Source of the DNA: Sipunculus nudus
Lineage: Eukaryota > Annelida > Sipuncula > Golfingiida > Sipunculidae
Assembly (NCBI GenBank): GCA_026874595.1
Contig: CM049306.1
Span: 30,495,519-30,559,518 of the forward strand
Direction: 5' to 3'
Length of the DNA: 64,000 bases
Numbering within the stretch: position 1 is the first letter of the stretch; the number at the start of each line of letters is the position of its first letter. This document shows positions 1 to 12,082 of the stretch, piece by piece. The translations under genes and the position numbers were made by a program. The notes under the pieces are model-generated. The model made no database searches, had not been told where the DNA came from, and was given only the letters and a program-made list of their open reading frames with translations.

Positions 1-3000
1 TGAGAGAAAGCATGTGCTACTGCCCTGTCACATGGTCCAAACCATAATGGAATTCTGCAGATGTACATACTAAGTTAAGCTAGCATTAAAGAAAAGAGGC
101 AGTTACCTAAAAATAAAAAAACTTTTTTATCACCAAAAAAAGTAGATACAGATGTGTGCTGAAATCTGAATAAGATTTTAGATATTCATTTCAGTTTAAA
201 ATTTAAAAAAAAACCTGTGCAGTGTGTACCAGTGAACATATATAATGTGTAATATATACTTTAAATATCAGAAAATTTAATAAAGAGTCTAAGAGTGACT
301 CTTTAGAACACATGTATTATTCCTCATTGCAGGTTTAAATGTATGGTGTGATGGTCAGATTATGTTGTATATGTTGCGTCCTGAGGCTTTAGGCGTTCAG
401 AGATTATGTCTGTTTACTGTATGATGCTCATCTTGCTCATCCTAGCTTGATACACATATCTTGTACTTAACTATGTGGAGATGTGCCAAGTCATGGGATA
501 TGTGCAGCACACCATGTACTGTAGCTGAGGCTGCTGCTTGTGGTGGCTGCCAGTAATCTTGTCATCTACTGTACATTTAATTGATGGGAATATGCATGTT
601 TCCTATCTATACTCTATTATAGATATAATGGCTGGAATATCATATTGTGTGGACTACCAGTATAATTTTGACAACAAATTTATTAAATAGTGATATAAAT
701 TATGATCTAGATGGAATAATGATCTGAAAAATGAAATAATTTATCTACATTTTGAGTTAATATATTCTTTAATGTAAACTACCAGAGATTATGTACATAC
801 TACAATTATACTGCTTTGAATAACCTTACTATAAATGTATAATCTTTCTAGCATGATAATTTCTACAAATTTTGGACATTAGCATCAGTTGTTAATATAT
901 ATTCAAATCATAGTGTTCTCTTGGTGCTTAAAATTATAGTCCAAGGCACCATGACAGGGTTAGTAATGATGGAGTACCGGTACTCATACAGTAATGTAGG
1001 GTTATTACTATATAACTACCCTCCGGGTAGACCCTGGAATTTCCTGTAAGCCAGGCCATACAGATATCACCACCAGGAGGCTGTACCTAGGGCATCATGG
1101 GGCACGGCTGACACATGTCAGGACCTGTTAACATGTTCAGGAGACCTCAGGGTGTGACTGTGGGCAGGCACAGCTGTCCAGCTATTTCAGGACCAATTGA
1201 CCTACCTGAACTGACTGCTTAACCAAAATCCACCAGCCATCAGTCATAATAAGTGACCCTTCATGTGTTTTATAGGTAACATAGTCTTGTAACAAGAAAT
1301 GCTACCCACTTCATCACACCACCTCTCTGCTGAGTGTCATAAACACAGACTCTTGATGTGCTGAACAGATTTATTATGCTTGTAGATTTATTCATTATGG
1401 GCATTGGAGGTCATTATTTGATCTGTTGAGAATGTCAACTAAGAAATAATGATTTTGGAAACATTGGTATCAACAAAAATGGATGATTTTGTAGTTCAAA
1501 CATATTCTTTCTTACTTATGGTTGTACCCAGGCAGTAACAGTTAGGTATAATATTACATGTGATGTTTTATTTACCAGGGAGACCTTTGTCCGATCTTGC
1601 CAGTGTTGTGGTTATTTGTCACATGATGGTTAAGTTTCATTCAGTTTGTAATGAAAATAATTGGTAAATGACAGCAATACATCCCGGTCAACCCCTGGGA
1701 TTGTGTCTGTTATGAGTTGGTAAGACATTGAAAACAGCACCACCTAACACCCAACAGCTGAACTAAAGGTGTTTCCTCAGTGGCAGTTTGGATCTAAGTT
1801 TCCCCCCAAGTTCAGTCATGGTACATTGCTGCCAGTCATCTTGAACCATCATCTGGTAGGCCTATTCTTACAAGCATTGGTCATCATTGCCATCTGTCAC
1901 AATCTCAGGTGTTTCATGAAGTAGAAATAGGCAGGTGTCTATGACATTTTGTGTAAGAAAGCTAGTTGCAGTATTACTCAAAGTTCTAGTGGAGTGGTGC
2001 CCATGAGCCTTAGTGATGGTTTTGTTTTACATAATCAAAAACCAAATGACAAATGACTTGGCAGGTTTTGATATGGTTTGCCATATTTTATTGTGCCATT
2101 GTCTGTTATATAGTAAATGCATATTCAAACAATAACCTTCGTCATATGCCTACAACATTGTGCCAAAATGCCCTACATATCTTACTTCAGTGTATAAAGA
2201 TATATATGGAAAAAGTTGACCACAGACAGTGAGGCCTTGAATTTATGTCCTTGAGGTAATATTTTCCTGACAGATGTTCCCTTGTGTGATGTTGTCCAGA
2301 CTGATTTCTTAACCTGTTTGTCGAGGTATCTACCTTCAGTCGGGGATGTATGTTGGTTGTTCATCCCTGAATACAAGACAAACCTTTTGGATTCATTAAT
2401 CATACATGGTCAAACACCACAGTGTCATGGCATTACTTCCAGAAGAGATGTTCCTAACCTGCAGGCTCTGGCAAAGTCATTAATCTTTTAGTGCTGGTTC
2501 TCTCATGTTTTGTTGCAAGGTATGTGTAGAGGTACGTATAATTTAATATTATTTTCCATGAGTTATATGTATAATGAATATATAAAATGTACAGACCTTT
2601 GACTTGGCTGTAATAAACACTATACTAGAAATTTTCATGAGGGAGACATCTCATTTATTATTAATTTATTTCATTATATTTATTTTTAGGGCTTGCTATT
2701 GGGAGAAATAATATTTATGATTGATGTGGTTTGGGCTATTTAATATTACAGACATCATAACTGAGTATCAAAGGAAATATTGGTATTGACTATCATCCCT
2801 GGATTATTGATGAAGCATTGATATTTTTATGACAAGAAGGCTGCCTGGTAATAAGAGTTATTCAGATAACAGTAAAGTAGTGTGATAATAGACTTGATAA
2901 AACAGGCTGCATGTTTAACAGCTCTTTATTTCTTTTTATTCCACTGTGATACAAATCAAGAATGATAATAATTCTTGTCATACCCACCCATAATCATATT

Positions 3001-5034
3001 GCATCTTCTCACTGGCATCATTAATCATATTAGATCTTGTCAGAGCCATTGATAATTGTTATAGTTCTTGTTTATTGAACCATAAATATATTTATATAGA
3101 GAGAGAGAGAGAAAGAGAGAGAGAGTTACATCTTGCCAGCTTTATTTATGTTTTGTTGCAAAAACAAGTTATCATCATCATGCCAGTTCACCATTGGGTC
3201 AGACATGTGATTGGTTTAGTCTGTTGGTTACTTGTGACATAACAGTGATTGACATAAAGAGTACATGGGGCATTTCAGAATGCCTGCCATGGCTTAGTCA
3301 ATTAGTTAAACAACTGGATGGTGTGAGTCTCAGGCTTGAACTTGATCCCAGTGTAACAAGAACTTGATCCAAGCACTTGAATGGACATGTTTGTGCAGGC
3401 ACTACAATATATAGTTTGTGTCTACCGTACATGCCAGGCTATGTCATTTATACTAGTAATTACCCAGATATAAATTAGGTCTGTGAGAGTGGCACAAACA
3501 GTGTCAAGAGCATCTGCCACACTGCTAGTATAATTTTGCATAGGCCTGGTACACAATTATCTTTAATCACAGATTTTCATGCAAATTATGTGGCAAATGT
3601 GAACTTTGTAGGAAATTCTACCACAATAGTAACACAGATGCAGGGGTTGAAATGTACAATATCCTGGTTCCCTGAGAGAGCAAGTTTCACATGTGAGTCC
3701 CTGCTTTATAACCTGGTACAAAAAACTTAGAATTAACATAAATTCCCACAGACTCTTACCAAAATATATCAATTTATCAAGAATATTATTTGTTTCTTGT
3801 CATTGGCACTGTCATTGTTAATAATATCACAAGAGTAATGTCTGTTCGAAGTTAGGAGTATGAACCAATCGGTGTGAAACTGTTTAATTTCTGGCAGATG
3901 ATTAAATCTGAGGGAAAGTAAAATGCAATGAGGGAGAGTAAAATATGATGCTCAAGGGAAAGACACCCAAAAGTTATTTTCCCTCCAAGGAACTTCAGCA
4001 GATTATATATCAATTCTTGCAACCTGCATAGGATTGGCACTTGTGATGGATGGTTTCATTATCTGTAGACTTTACATATCTCGGAGTTGACAGATGCTTC
4101 TGTGTATCTTCCAGGAGCAAGCTGCACTAGAGTTGTAGCTTTTTATAGAGACAATAGATGAAGATGATCAACTATCATGATGATATACCATGCCTGACAC
4201 AGGAGTAATTATTATATCACAGTTATAAATAGCCCCAAGCTTCAGAAAATCCCTTAGTCCATGTGAATGTGGTGATGAGATGATAACATACGGCATGATG
4301 AGTTAATTATCTGTGGTGGATGATAGGTCAACACCAGTATGATGTATTAATCCTGTATGTTAACTGTAAGGCTGGGGGCTGCTGTGTCAGAGGCTGGCAG
4401 TCAGGAAGGGTGGCTTGGTGACCTCATTACCCAGCCAATGATCATCAGCAGAACCTACATGCTGCACATGTGCTAGCAGAGACCACCACAGTTCAAACAG
4501 TGGTGTACAGTGAGTAGAAATAACAATAGGGACTAAGTACAAGTGACATCACCCACAGCCTGGTGGTGTACACACTATAATTGTACAGGGATTGATCAGC
4601 GAACATGCATTGGACCTATTATATTTGAGTATTGCACCATACACACACGCAGGGCTCTTCAAACCGGATGTGATGTGGGTCCTGTGTTAGATAGCACTAA
4701 GGATCTGGCAGTGTGCCTCTAGTGATTCAGAGCATGTTGTATATACTGTATTAGAGTTACTTACATAGGGTAACTCAAGTTTATGTGTACAGAGCTTACA
4801 TTCTGTGGAACTGAAAAAGCAGCCAGCCACTTGTCATGGTGGCTCACCTGTTAGGATATACATAGAAGCCACCACCTGTGATGTGCATTGTTGCTACAGT
4901 TAGGTAGCCAGCCAAGAAGGTCTGCCATAATGGATAAGTAACCATGCTAAACTTCATGGCGGGAGCCAGTTACAGGAAGAAAGGCAATATGTCACACATT
5001 GCTGGATTTACTTTGTGAACCTAACATCTGAAGA
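1..5034. other. Non-coding DNA, probably 5' intron of the RASSF gene
   Basis: No exon that I recognise and no long open frame. It holds AT-rich sequence and a (GA)n microsatellite near 3099. I searched both strands for the first half of the C1 zinc finger expected upstream of the exon at 15244 and did not find it, so this is probably intron of a transcript that starts left of the window. That is inference; it could also be intergenic. Confidence 0.5.
3099..3125. repeat. (GA)n microsatellite
   Basis: About 13 GA units with one interruption (GAAAGA). Simple sequence; no other role seen. Confidence 0.9.
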
Positions 5035-5089
5035 ATGGCCACTGTTATAGAAGCCTTTGGTGCCCTCTACGGGTACCTGTTTGGGAAAG
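5035..5089 (+). CDS. Possible short ATG exon, phase 1 (weak candidate RASSF first exon)
   Basis: Reads MATVIEAFGALYGYLFGK plus one G before a GTATAC donor. The ATG sits in a good start context (AAGAATGG) with an in-frame TGA just upstream, as a first coding exon would. The exon ends in phase 1, the phase needed by the C1 half-finger exon at 15244, where G+AT would make Asp. It has no cysteines or histidines and therefore cannot complete the C1 zinc finger. Short open stretches next to a GT are common by chance, so this is only a candidate. Confidence 0.15.
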
Positions 5090-6463
5090 GTATACCAGTA
5101 ACATTCCATATTTAATATATTGACATAGCACAAAGTCCAGTAACGAGAATATATTTTATAGTAGTATTATAGTAACAGTACTTTTTAATGTATGATGCAA
5201 GATGGTTCTTGTAAGTAGGTCAGGATTCCTATAAACATTTAGGGGAATGTTGTGGGGTAAATATAAATACCTGACACGTGACTAGCGGAGAGAGTTGCGA
5301 AGCAGAAACTTTGATCACATATCGTTTGACCTAATGTGTAGCGTAACAACTGGTGCCCCACCTGTCTCAACTTGATAGATAACCACAGTGTTTAACAAAC
5401 TATAGTGGAGGTCTTCCTGAGATTAGTTTTATATCATATTGTATTACAAAGGCAAGGTTGTTCATCTTTAGATGGTTCATTATAAACCTTGGTCTTACCT
5501 ACTAGCAAGATAAACTTATTTTGTTGTAACCTTCCAATTAGTGCTACTTCTATTGGTATATTTGCAGCATGTATGAAAACACTGTCTATTTTTAGATGCT
5601 CTGTCCATCAGATCAAGATGAAGTGAGGACTGTGTATGCCTGCTTTTATGTTTTTACACAATAGCCAGCTGAGATCCTTTGTCAGGTATAAATAGAAGGC
5701 ATGGTTAAGTGAAAGAGCCTCAGGAAATGGATCCTGATAACTGTTCCCTCAGAGGATGCCATTTAGTGAGGGTAGTGGCCTATTGTGTAGAAAATGACTG
5801 TTGAGTCTGCTAACATGTAGCATTATCATTGGCAGGGTGAGGGTTGCCATGGTGCAGTAGCACTGTTCAATGTTAAGAGTAATTCCCCCCCCCCCCCCCA
5901 GTCTTCAGTCACTGCTCCCTCTACCGTGACTGGCATATCCTGTAAGATCTACAAAACGCTGCCCCTTGTTTGTACACATTGTGGTCTCCTTTTTGTGAGG
6001 CTAGCTATTGTATGTCTGTTTGCAGTAGACTGTTTGCAGGTAGGTTATGCGCAAGACGCCACCATTATTATTTCTACCAGGAAATAGACATAAATTGTCC
6101 TCTCTTTACTCAAAGCAAGCAACCAATCAGAATCAGTTTCCTGAGAGGAAGTAGAATGATTCTCAACAGATGACACTTGGTATTTAGTATGAACATTCAG
6201 AAACATTTTGTACTGTTCAATAAGATTCATTGATTGCTGTCATTGATAGATATGACAACAAGAGCAGTTGTTAAATATGACAGCAGTTGTTAATACAAGT
6301 GGAAGATTAAGTTCAAAGCAGACCTGTGCATTATATATAGTGGTTCTTTGCCTCCAGAATAACCAAAGATTGTGTTATTTAACAGACCAGTCTCCAGACA
6401 AGGTTTTAGGTGCACAGAAAAGAGTACAGTAAGGCTCAATCTAATTCTGTGGTTCCTTTGGTA
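5090..6463. other. Non-coding stretch with a poly-C tract
   Basis: No gene seen. A run of about 15 C at 5885-5899 stands out in AT-rich sequence. Short open frames here have no family resemblance. Confidence 0.5.
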
Positions 6464-6934
6464 TTAAAGGCCCAATCACCTATCTGACCTTTATAAACTA
6501 AAGGTAATCCCTTGGAGGTTTTATAAAAATAGGCCAATAAACTTGGATATCAGCGCACACAGGCTGCTTGTTTTTTTTTTTTTTATATCGTGTTTATAAT
6601 ATGTGGGTGCCCGCCAAAAAATCAAAACAAATTCAACAAAAGCATCAGGCGACAAGTCAGATAAGCCAGAGCTTAGCAAATGGCCTTTTTGCAATAAGTG
6701 ACCTTTCCACCTCCGCATATATGCAACCTTCCACCTTAGTAACATGTTTTCCTGTTTGTCAACAAGCCATGTTTACAAACATTTTGTTGATAAACAAGTC
6801 CATATGTCCTTTACAGAGGCTTTATAAGAACTGTTCATATCCAGAATTCCCCTTAGATCATTAATATATACACAGAGGAAGCCAGAAATCACATAATTCT
6901 TTTTTCAAAAAGGTAGGTGAATGGGCACCTTTAA
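6464..6934 (+). mobile_element. TTAA-flanked MITE, copy 1 (463 bp)
   Basis: The body 6468-6930 is flanked by TTAA on both sides (6464-6467 and 6931-6934). The ends are inverted: left AGGCCCAATCACCT, right AGGTGAATGGGCACCT. The same 463-bp element recurs at 17182, and a decayed copy lies at 9836. It has no transposase frame; the 98-codon frame inside is not conserved between copies. TTAA target duplications are known for piggyBac and Kolobok transposons, so this is a non-autonomous relative of one of them. Which superfamily cannot be settled from the ends alone. Confidence 0.85.
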
Positions 6935-7935
6935 GTTAATTTTTACGATATCAGGTGCTTACATTTCCTTAGGCAGCCAGGCATGTTCATGTGTATTTTC
7001 AAACAGGGAAGTATTAGGCAAGACCTTTCAGTCCATGCACCCTCTCTTCTACAGTTGTATATGCCCATTTATATTTATTACCTCCACAAATTAGTCCAAA
7101 ATAAATGTTGGCAACAGCATTTTTGCTAGGTTTTTCTATTTAATGTTAATCAATTAATCATGTTAAATCATTGAAATTACTGCTATTTGGCCCAGGAAAA
7201 TTAGAATTTAATTAATTATTGAATATATTTTTCATTATTTGGATTTTGGATAAATCAGAATGGTTAAAATTTTGGTTATCAGTTTTCAGGTTCGGATAAA
7301 CAGTTTTCTGATGAGCTATGTTTGGATAAGCAATGCTTTACTGTACTAAACCAGTTTCCACAGGAGTTGGTAGATTTGGACAAGGGAAGAACTTAATCTG
7401 GTTTGGTGTGGATCCAGGTAAATCTGAGTGAATCCAGTTGTTTTGCCTTGGCGGAGGTATGTGCATTACTGAGTGCCATGCTGCAGTGCCTTTAAATTGG
7501 TATCATTCTTCTGATGCTGCCACAGTTATAATAAAACTGTTTGATTTGTAATTCATTTCAACTTCCATTACCCAACTTCATTGAACAGTGAGCTGTCACT
7601 CTCTTCTGAGCATATACCAGTGAAGTTCAGAAATATAAATCAGTAGAGCAAACCCTGGAAAGCTTGTCCTGTATGACAGACATTGTTAAATATGGTCTAG
7701 TAGTACTCAGATCAGGTGATATCAAAGATGCCACAGGTTGTGACTGATCCAGGATACTTTTACAGCCTGCTGTTGATCAAGTCTTTACAATTTAAGGCCA
7801 CTAGTTTACAAATATGCTTAGGAATAAAGATATGACAGGGTCAATTTAAGTATCTCCTGTTCATTCATACTTTCTGTGTGTCAAAAGGGCTTGTAAATTT
7901 ATCCTCTGTGCTGTCTACAAAGTGAATGTAATTTG
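6935..7935. other. Non-coding stretch
   Basis: AT-rich sequence with no gene, RNA or clear repeat recognised. Confidence 0.5.
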
Positions 7936-8215
7936 GCAAAAGACTGTCAGTACCCAGTGGATGAGGTATTTACATCTTCTGTTCTTGCAGAGACAGTACC
8001 TTGACATTGGCAGGTTCTGTTCAACCAGGGACTGTGGCTAGTGTGAGTAGATTTGAGATTGGCCAGTTCTGTTCAGTCATGGACTCTATAGGCTTGACAT
8101 TGACACCTGTTCAAACAGGGACTGTCACTTGATTGACATCATATGTTAAACTAGGGACTGTCAGTAGATTTCACATTGACACTGTCATTACATCCCAGAA
8201 CTGTCAGTACTCAGT
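7936..8215. repeat. Degenerate tandem repeat, unit about 55-65 bp
   Basis: About four or five diverged units share the core GACATTG-ACA, then TGTTCAA-CAGGGACTGTCA. Units are clearly related but only partly aligned, so this is an old minisatellite. Confidence 0.55.
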
Positions 8216-9831
8216 AGGCCTTACAAGCCTGTCTTAGATTATACATCTGTAGTTCATACCTAACTTAGGCTAACTGTAATCCTTTTTGCTCAATATGATA
8301 TACAATAATACACACTATTTTTTAGCCTAGATATTACTTATTCAATCAGCAGAGTGAACTTGTCTGGCAAAACACTTGCATTAGACATGCTTAAAAGGTG
8401 TTCACAACTGTTAACAGTTAATGTTTAACCATGTGACATTCACAGTTCCGTTCACTCCAAAAAAAGAGGAACTGATGATGTAGCCAGATGCATCAAACAG
8501 TACACCCTGATTGTAAGGTACAGGTTAATCAGCAGGTATATCTTAATTTATTTTTCTGGACTTGTTGTTCCCTGAACAGCAGCACAGTTTACCTGTAAAA
8601 TACTAAACTTGTGCTTTTGTTAATGACAGCCATTCCTGACCTTTTAATATTCCCTCTTCATATTTATATATGAATGATATTCTTTTTCTCAGAATCTCTC
8701 TTATTCTCTTTATACAAAAGATCAAGATATAGTGCACATATTTGTACAACTATTGTGTCATTCACAGACTATCTCAAAATATTTGCCTAATCACTGTGAC
8801 ATATTCTTTATATAAGAAAATATAAAAATCTGTTTCCCTTGTGAGCTGATAGAGAAATATCTTTACATTTATGCCAGATTACTAGTGGGGATGGAGCTTA
8901 GGTTTGTACGTCAAAAAGGGAAGTGAACATGTGTTGTCATAATCAGCAGGTCATTCTGGTTAAATACCACATCCTTTGATCTTAGCTTTTATGAGTAGCA
9001 TCATTCAACTGTACATGTGTGGTACTGTTAACTCATAATTAGTAATTACTTGTATGTAACAAGACCCTTACATTGTCAGATGCATCAGTGCACTGCATTA
9101 TTCTGGAGGTTTATACTGTATGACCCAACTTGATGGCCCAGTTGTCTGACACCATCCTCTCTTATTCTCATTTCATCACATTTGTCTGACCTTTTGTTAT
9201 ATTTGGATATATGTAGAATTTTAAAGAGTTTTTATTGTTCCTTCACTGTAAATCTAGTAAATATACTGTGATGCCTTATGTATATATTTCACCACATAGC
9301 TCAGCATTTCAGTATTAAAGTTAAACTGGTATTAATGCCAAATGTTGAAATTCCCCTTTCTCTTGACTCATTTTAACTCATTAAAGCATATTTTTGCTCT
9401 GTATTGTATATTTCCAGTTAGTTCTTTTTTATAATATATCCTAACCTTCCCTGTAATAGACTATTATATTTAACTTGTTTTTATGTAAGCAGTTAATATA
9501 CATGACCCTTGATACCTTTTACAAGTTGTGGGTAAACTTATCAACCTGGCCAGTGTTAGGACAAATACATTCTGACCTACAAGTGATGTCTTGTACACAT
9601 GTACTGTACATAACTGGAAAAACCATGCTGCTGTTTAGCTCTGTGTTACTGTCATTATGGCGGTTACTGAAAATGTACAGATGCTGGTTCCTCAACACCA
9701 TAAGATAAATATGAATATGTAAAGAGAGGAAACATCTGACCAGTCAGGACTCAAGGGATTGCTTTGATATTACAAAACTAGATTGTGTAGTCAAAGCCTA
9801 CAAACCTCTGCCAAAATCTTCTAATCAGACT
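8216..9831. other. Non-coding stretch
   Basis: No gene or clear repeat seen. Several 60-80 codon open frames exist on both strands but lack splice context or any recognisable domain. Confidence 0.5.
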
Positions 9832-10296
9832 TTAAGGAGCCCAGTCACCTATCTGACCTTTATAAACCAATGATAATCCCCTTGAGCTTTCATAAAAATA
9901 TGGCAAAAACATTGATATCACTGCACATAGGCTGCTTGTTTTGTTTATATCAGCGTGTTTATAATATGTGGGGGCCTGCCAAAATAATCAAAACAAATTC
10001 AACAAGAGCATTTGACAGCAAGTCAGATAAGCCACAGCTTTGCAAATGGCATTTTGCAACAGGTGACCTTTCTACCTCTGCATATATGCAACCTTCCACC
10101 TCAGGTTACATGTTTTTCCTGTTTGTCAATATTGCTATGTTTACTACATGTTGTTGATAAACAAGTTCACACATTCTTTACCAAGGCCTTATAAGAACTT
10201 TTTACAACCAAAATTAGCCTTAGATCATTAATATAAACACAGAGGGAGACCAGAAATCACATAAATTCTTTTTCAAAAGGTAGATAATTGGTAGTA
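9832..10296 (+). mobile_element. TTAA-flanked MITE, copy 2 (right end decayed)
   Basis: TTAA at 9832-9835 is followed by GGAGCCCAGTCACCT, then the same interior as the copies at 6468 and 17182, including GCATATATGCAACCT. The right end diverges after AAAAGGTAGAT; the terminal GGGCACCT and right TTAA are lost. It is in the same orientation as the other two. Confidence 0.8.
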
Positions 10297-11010
10297 TCCA
10301 GTGCAGTGTGCAGCCCTGTACACTTCCACACAGATTCACCTGCTGCCACTAATACCTATGAATTAGTGATTTCTGTGAAGCACAAAGGAATTGCATTGTG
10401 CTACATTGGTGTTTGATTCTTCGACTTAAAAATATATTATTTATTCACTTCCCACAAGAGGTATAATTAATTTTGCCAAATTGGGTAATAAGGAATGGTG
10501 TACAGGATCAATACAACTCCGTCATATTGGCTGAACTGTTATGAAGTGTTAATGGCTTGCGTCTCTCTCACCCTGTGTTACTAGTGCAACACTCACAAAA
10601 TCACCTTATTACAGAACTACACAGACACTTGTGTTATGAGACCACCTATCAGACTGGCCAAATGTTTTCTTAAAGGTAGGTGCTCTTTTTAGACAAATCG
10701 GTTATAACTAATGTGAATGCTTTTGGTTCCCTCAAGGGTGGTCTTTAGATACAGCTAGGCTTATCTTTATAAGACAGGTTGTCTATCAGAAACTTCCACT
10801 TAGCAGGTGACAGTAATCATTGCACGTAATATAGAAAAGAGCTGATAAACCATGTTTATTTAAGGGTTGTCCATTGTATCTTACTTAATTTTGTCTTACA
10901 ATAACTGTTCATTTGTGGCTGATTTTATAACAGACACTAATAAAAGTGGATATCATAATGAAAGGTCAAGTTTAAAGCTGGAATGTTCACATTTTTTATT
11001 CCCCTTCTGT
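10297..11010. other. Non-coding stretch
   Basis: No gene recognised; AT-rich with short chance open frames only. Confidence 0.5.
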
Positions 11011-11309
11011 GATGGGACGTATTATGGTATACCCATTGTCTGTCTTTCCGTCTGTTACCTTTTAGTGTCACCTTAATAACTTACCAGGGATCTGATGCAT
11101 TTTCACTAAACTCATCATAACTTCCAACCAATAGATTATCTCACCTGAGTTCAATGATAGGCACAATCCATGCATATTTAATGAGGTCAGAGGTCATGAA
11201 GCTCTCTTATTGTGTATTAAATTCTCTGCAAAATTCAGGCATATTTAATTAGGTCAGAGGTCATAAGACATAAGACGGGCATATCAAGCACGTTTGCGTG
11301 CTCTTGATC
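11011..11309 (+). mobile_element. Dispersed repeat with AGGTCA pairs and terminal hairpin
   Basis: Starts near GGGACGTATTATGGTATAC, runs through a CTGTCTTTCCGTCTG stretch, then two related units each containing GCATATTTAAT followed by AGGTCAGAGGTCA (11184-11196 and 11251-11263). It ends in a hairpin around 11283-11309 (ATCAAGCACG...CGTGCTCTTGAT). A reverse-strand relative lies at about 63128-63625, sharing the GGTATACC end and the ATTTAATGAGGTCAGAG core. The layout (microsatellite, tandem units, 3' hairpin) resembles non-autonomous Helitron/helentron elements; this is inference. Confidence 0.6.
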
Positions 11310-11439
11310 CACCCATCATGTTCAAGGTTCTGTGTTAACATTGTTTGCAAGCTTCTTTTTGTCCCTCCTGTGTGATAGATTTAAAAGATTTTCAAAATGA
11401 TACAACGACTTTACGACTGCTATACATGTAACATTGGTG

Positions 11440-12082
11440 ATTGATCACAAGAAAATGCAACCAATGTAATCAGTTATAAAGAAAAATGACTGATCATCTG
11501 TGTGATCAGTTGGTCAACAGACTGGACAAGAAAATGCAGCCAATGTAATCAGTTATAAAGAAAAAATGACTGATCATCTGTGTGATCAGTTGGTCAACAG
11601 ACTGGACAAGAAAATGCAGCCAATGTAATCAATTATAAAGAAAAATGACTGATCATCTGTGTGATCAGTTGGTCAACAGACTGGACAAGAAAATGCAGCC
11701 AATGTAATCAGTTATAAAGAAAAAATGACCGATCATCTGTGTGATCAGTTGGTCAACAGACTGGACAAGAAAATGCAGCCAATGTAATCAATTATAAAGA
11801 AAAATGACTGATCATCTGTGTGATCAATTGGTCAGCAGACTGGACAAGAAAATGCAACCAATGTAATCAGTTATAAAGAAAAATGACTGATCATCTGTGT
11901 GATCAGTTGGTCAGCTGACTGGACAAGAAAAAGCAACCAATGTAATCAGTTATAAAGAAAAATGATCATCTGTGTGATCAGTTGGTCAGCATACTGGACA
12001 AGAAAATGCAACCAATGTAATCTTATAAAGAAAAATGACTGATCATCTGTGTGATCACTTGGTCAGCAGACTGGGCACAGCA
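11440..12082 (+). repeat. 79-bp tandem satellite, about 8 copies, each with a hairpin
   Basis: CCAATGTAATCAGTTATAAAG starts units at 11461, 11540, 11620, 11699, 11779, 11858, 11937 and 12012. Spacing is 79-80 bp except for one 75-bp unit with a small deletion. Units are almost identical. Each full unit carries an inverted repeat ACTGATCA, 6 nt, TGATCAGT. The left edge is a partial unit. Low divergence suggests recent expansion or homogenisation. Confidence 0.95.

Noticed and set aside
333-420. TGGTGTGAT (Trp-Cys-Asp) after a good acceptor, as a possible first half of the C1 finger
   Set aside because: The following residues lack the second Cys, the FIWG-like core and later Cys; a stop follows soon.
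1110-1145. Paired CATG half-sites resembling a p53 response element
   Set aside because: Both half-sites miss consensus positions and no nearby gene start supports it.
6568-6864. 98-codon open frame in the first MITE copy
   Set aside because: The frame is broken in the other copies, so it is not a conserved protein.
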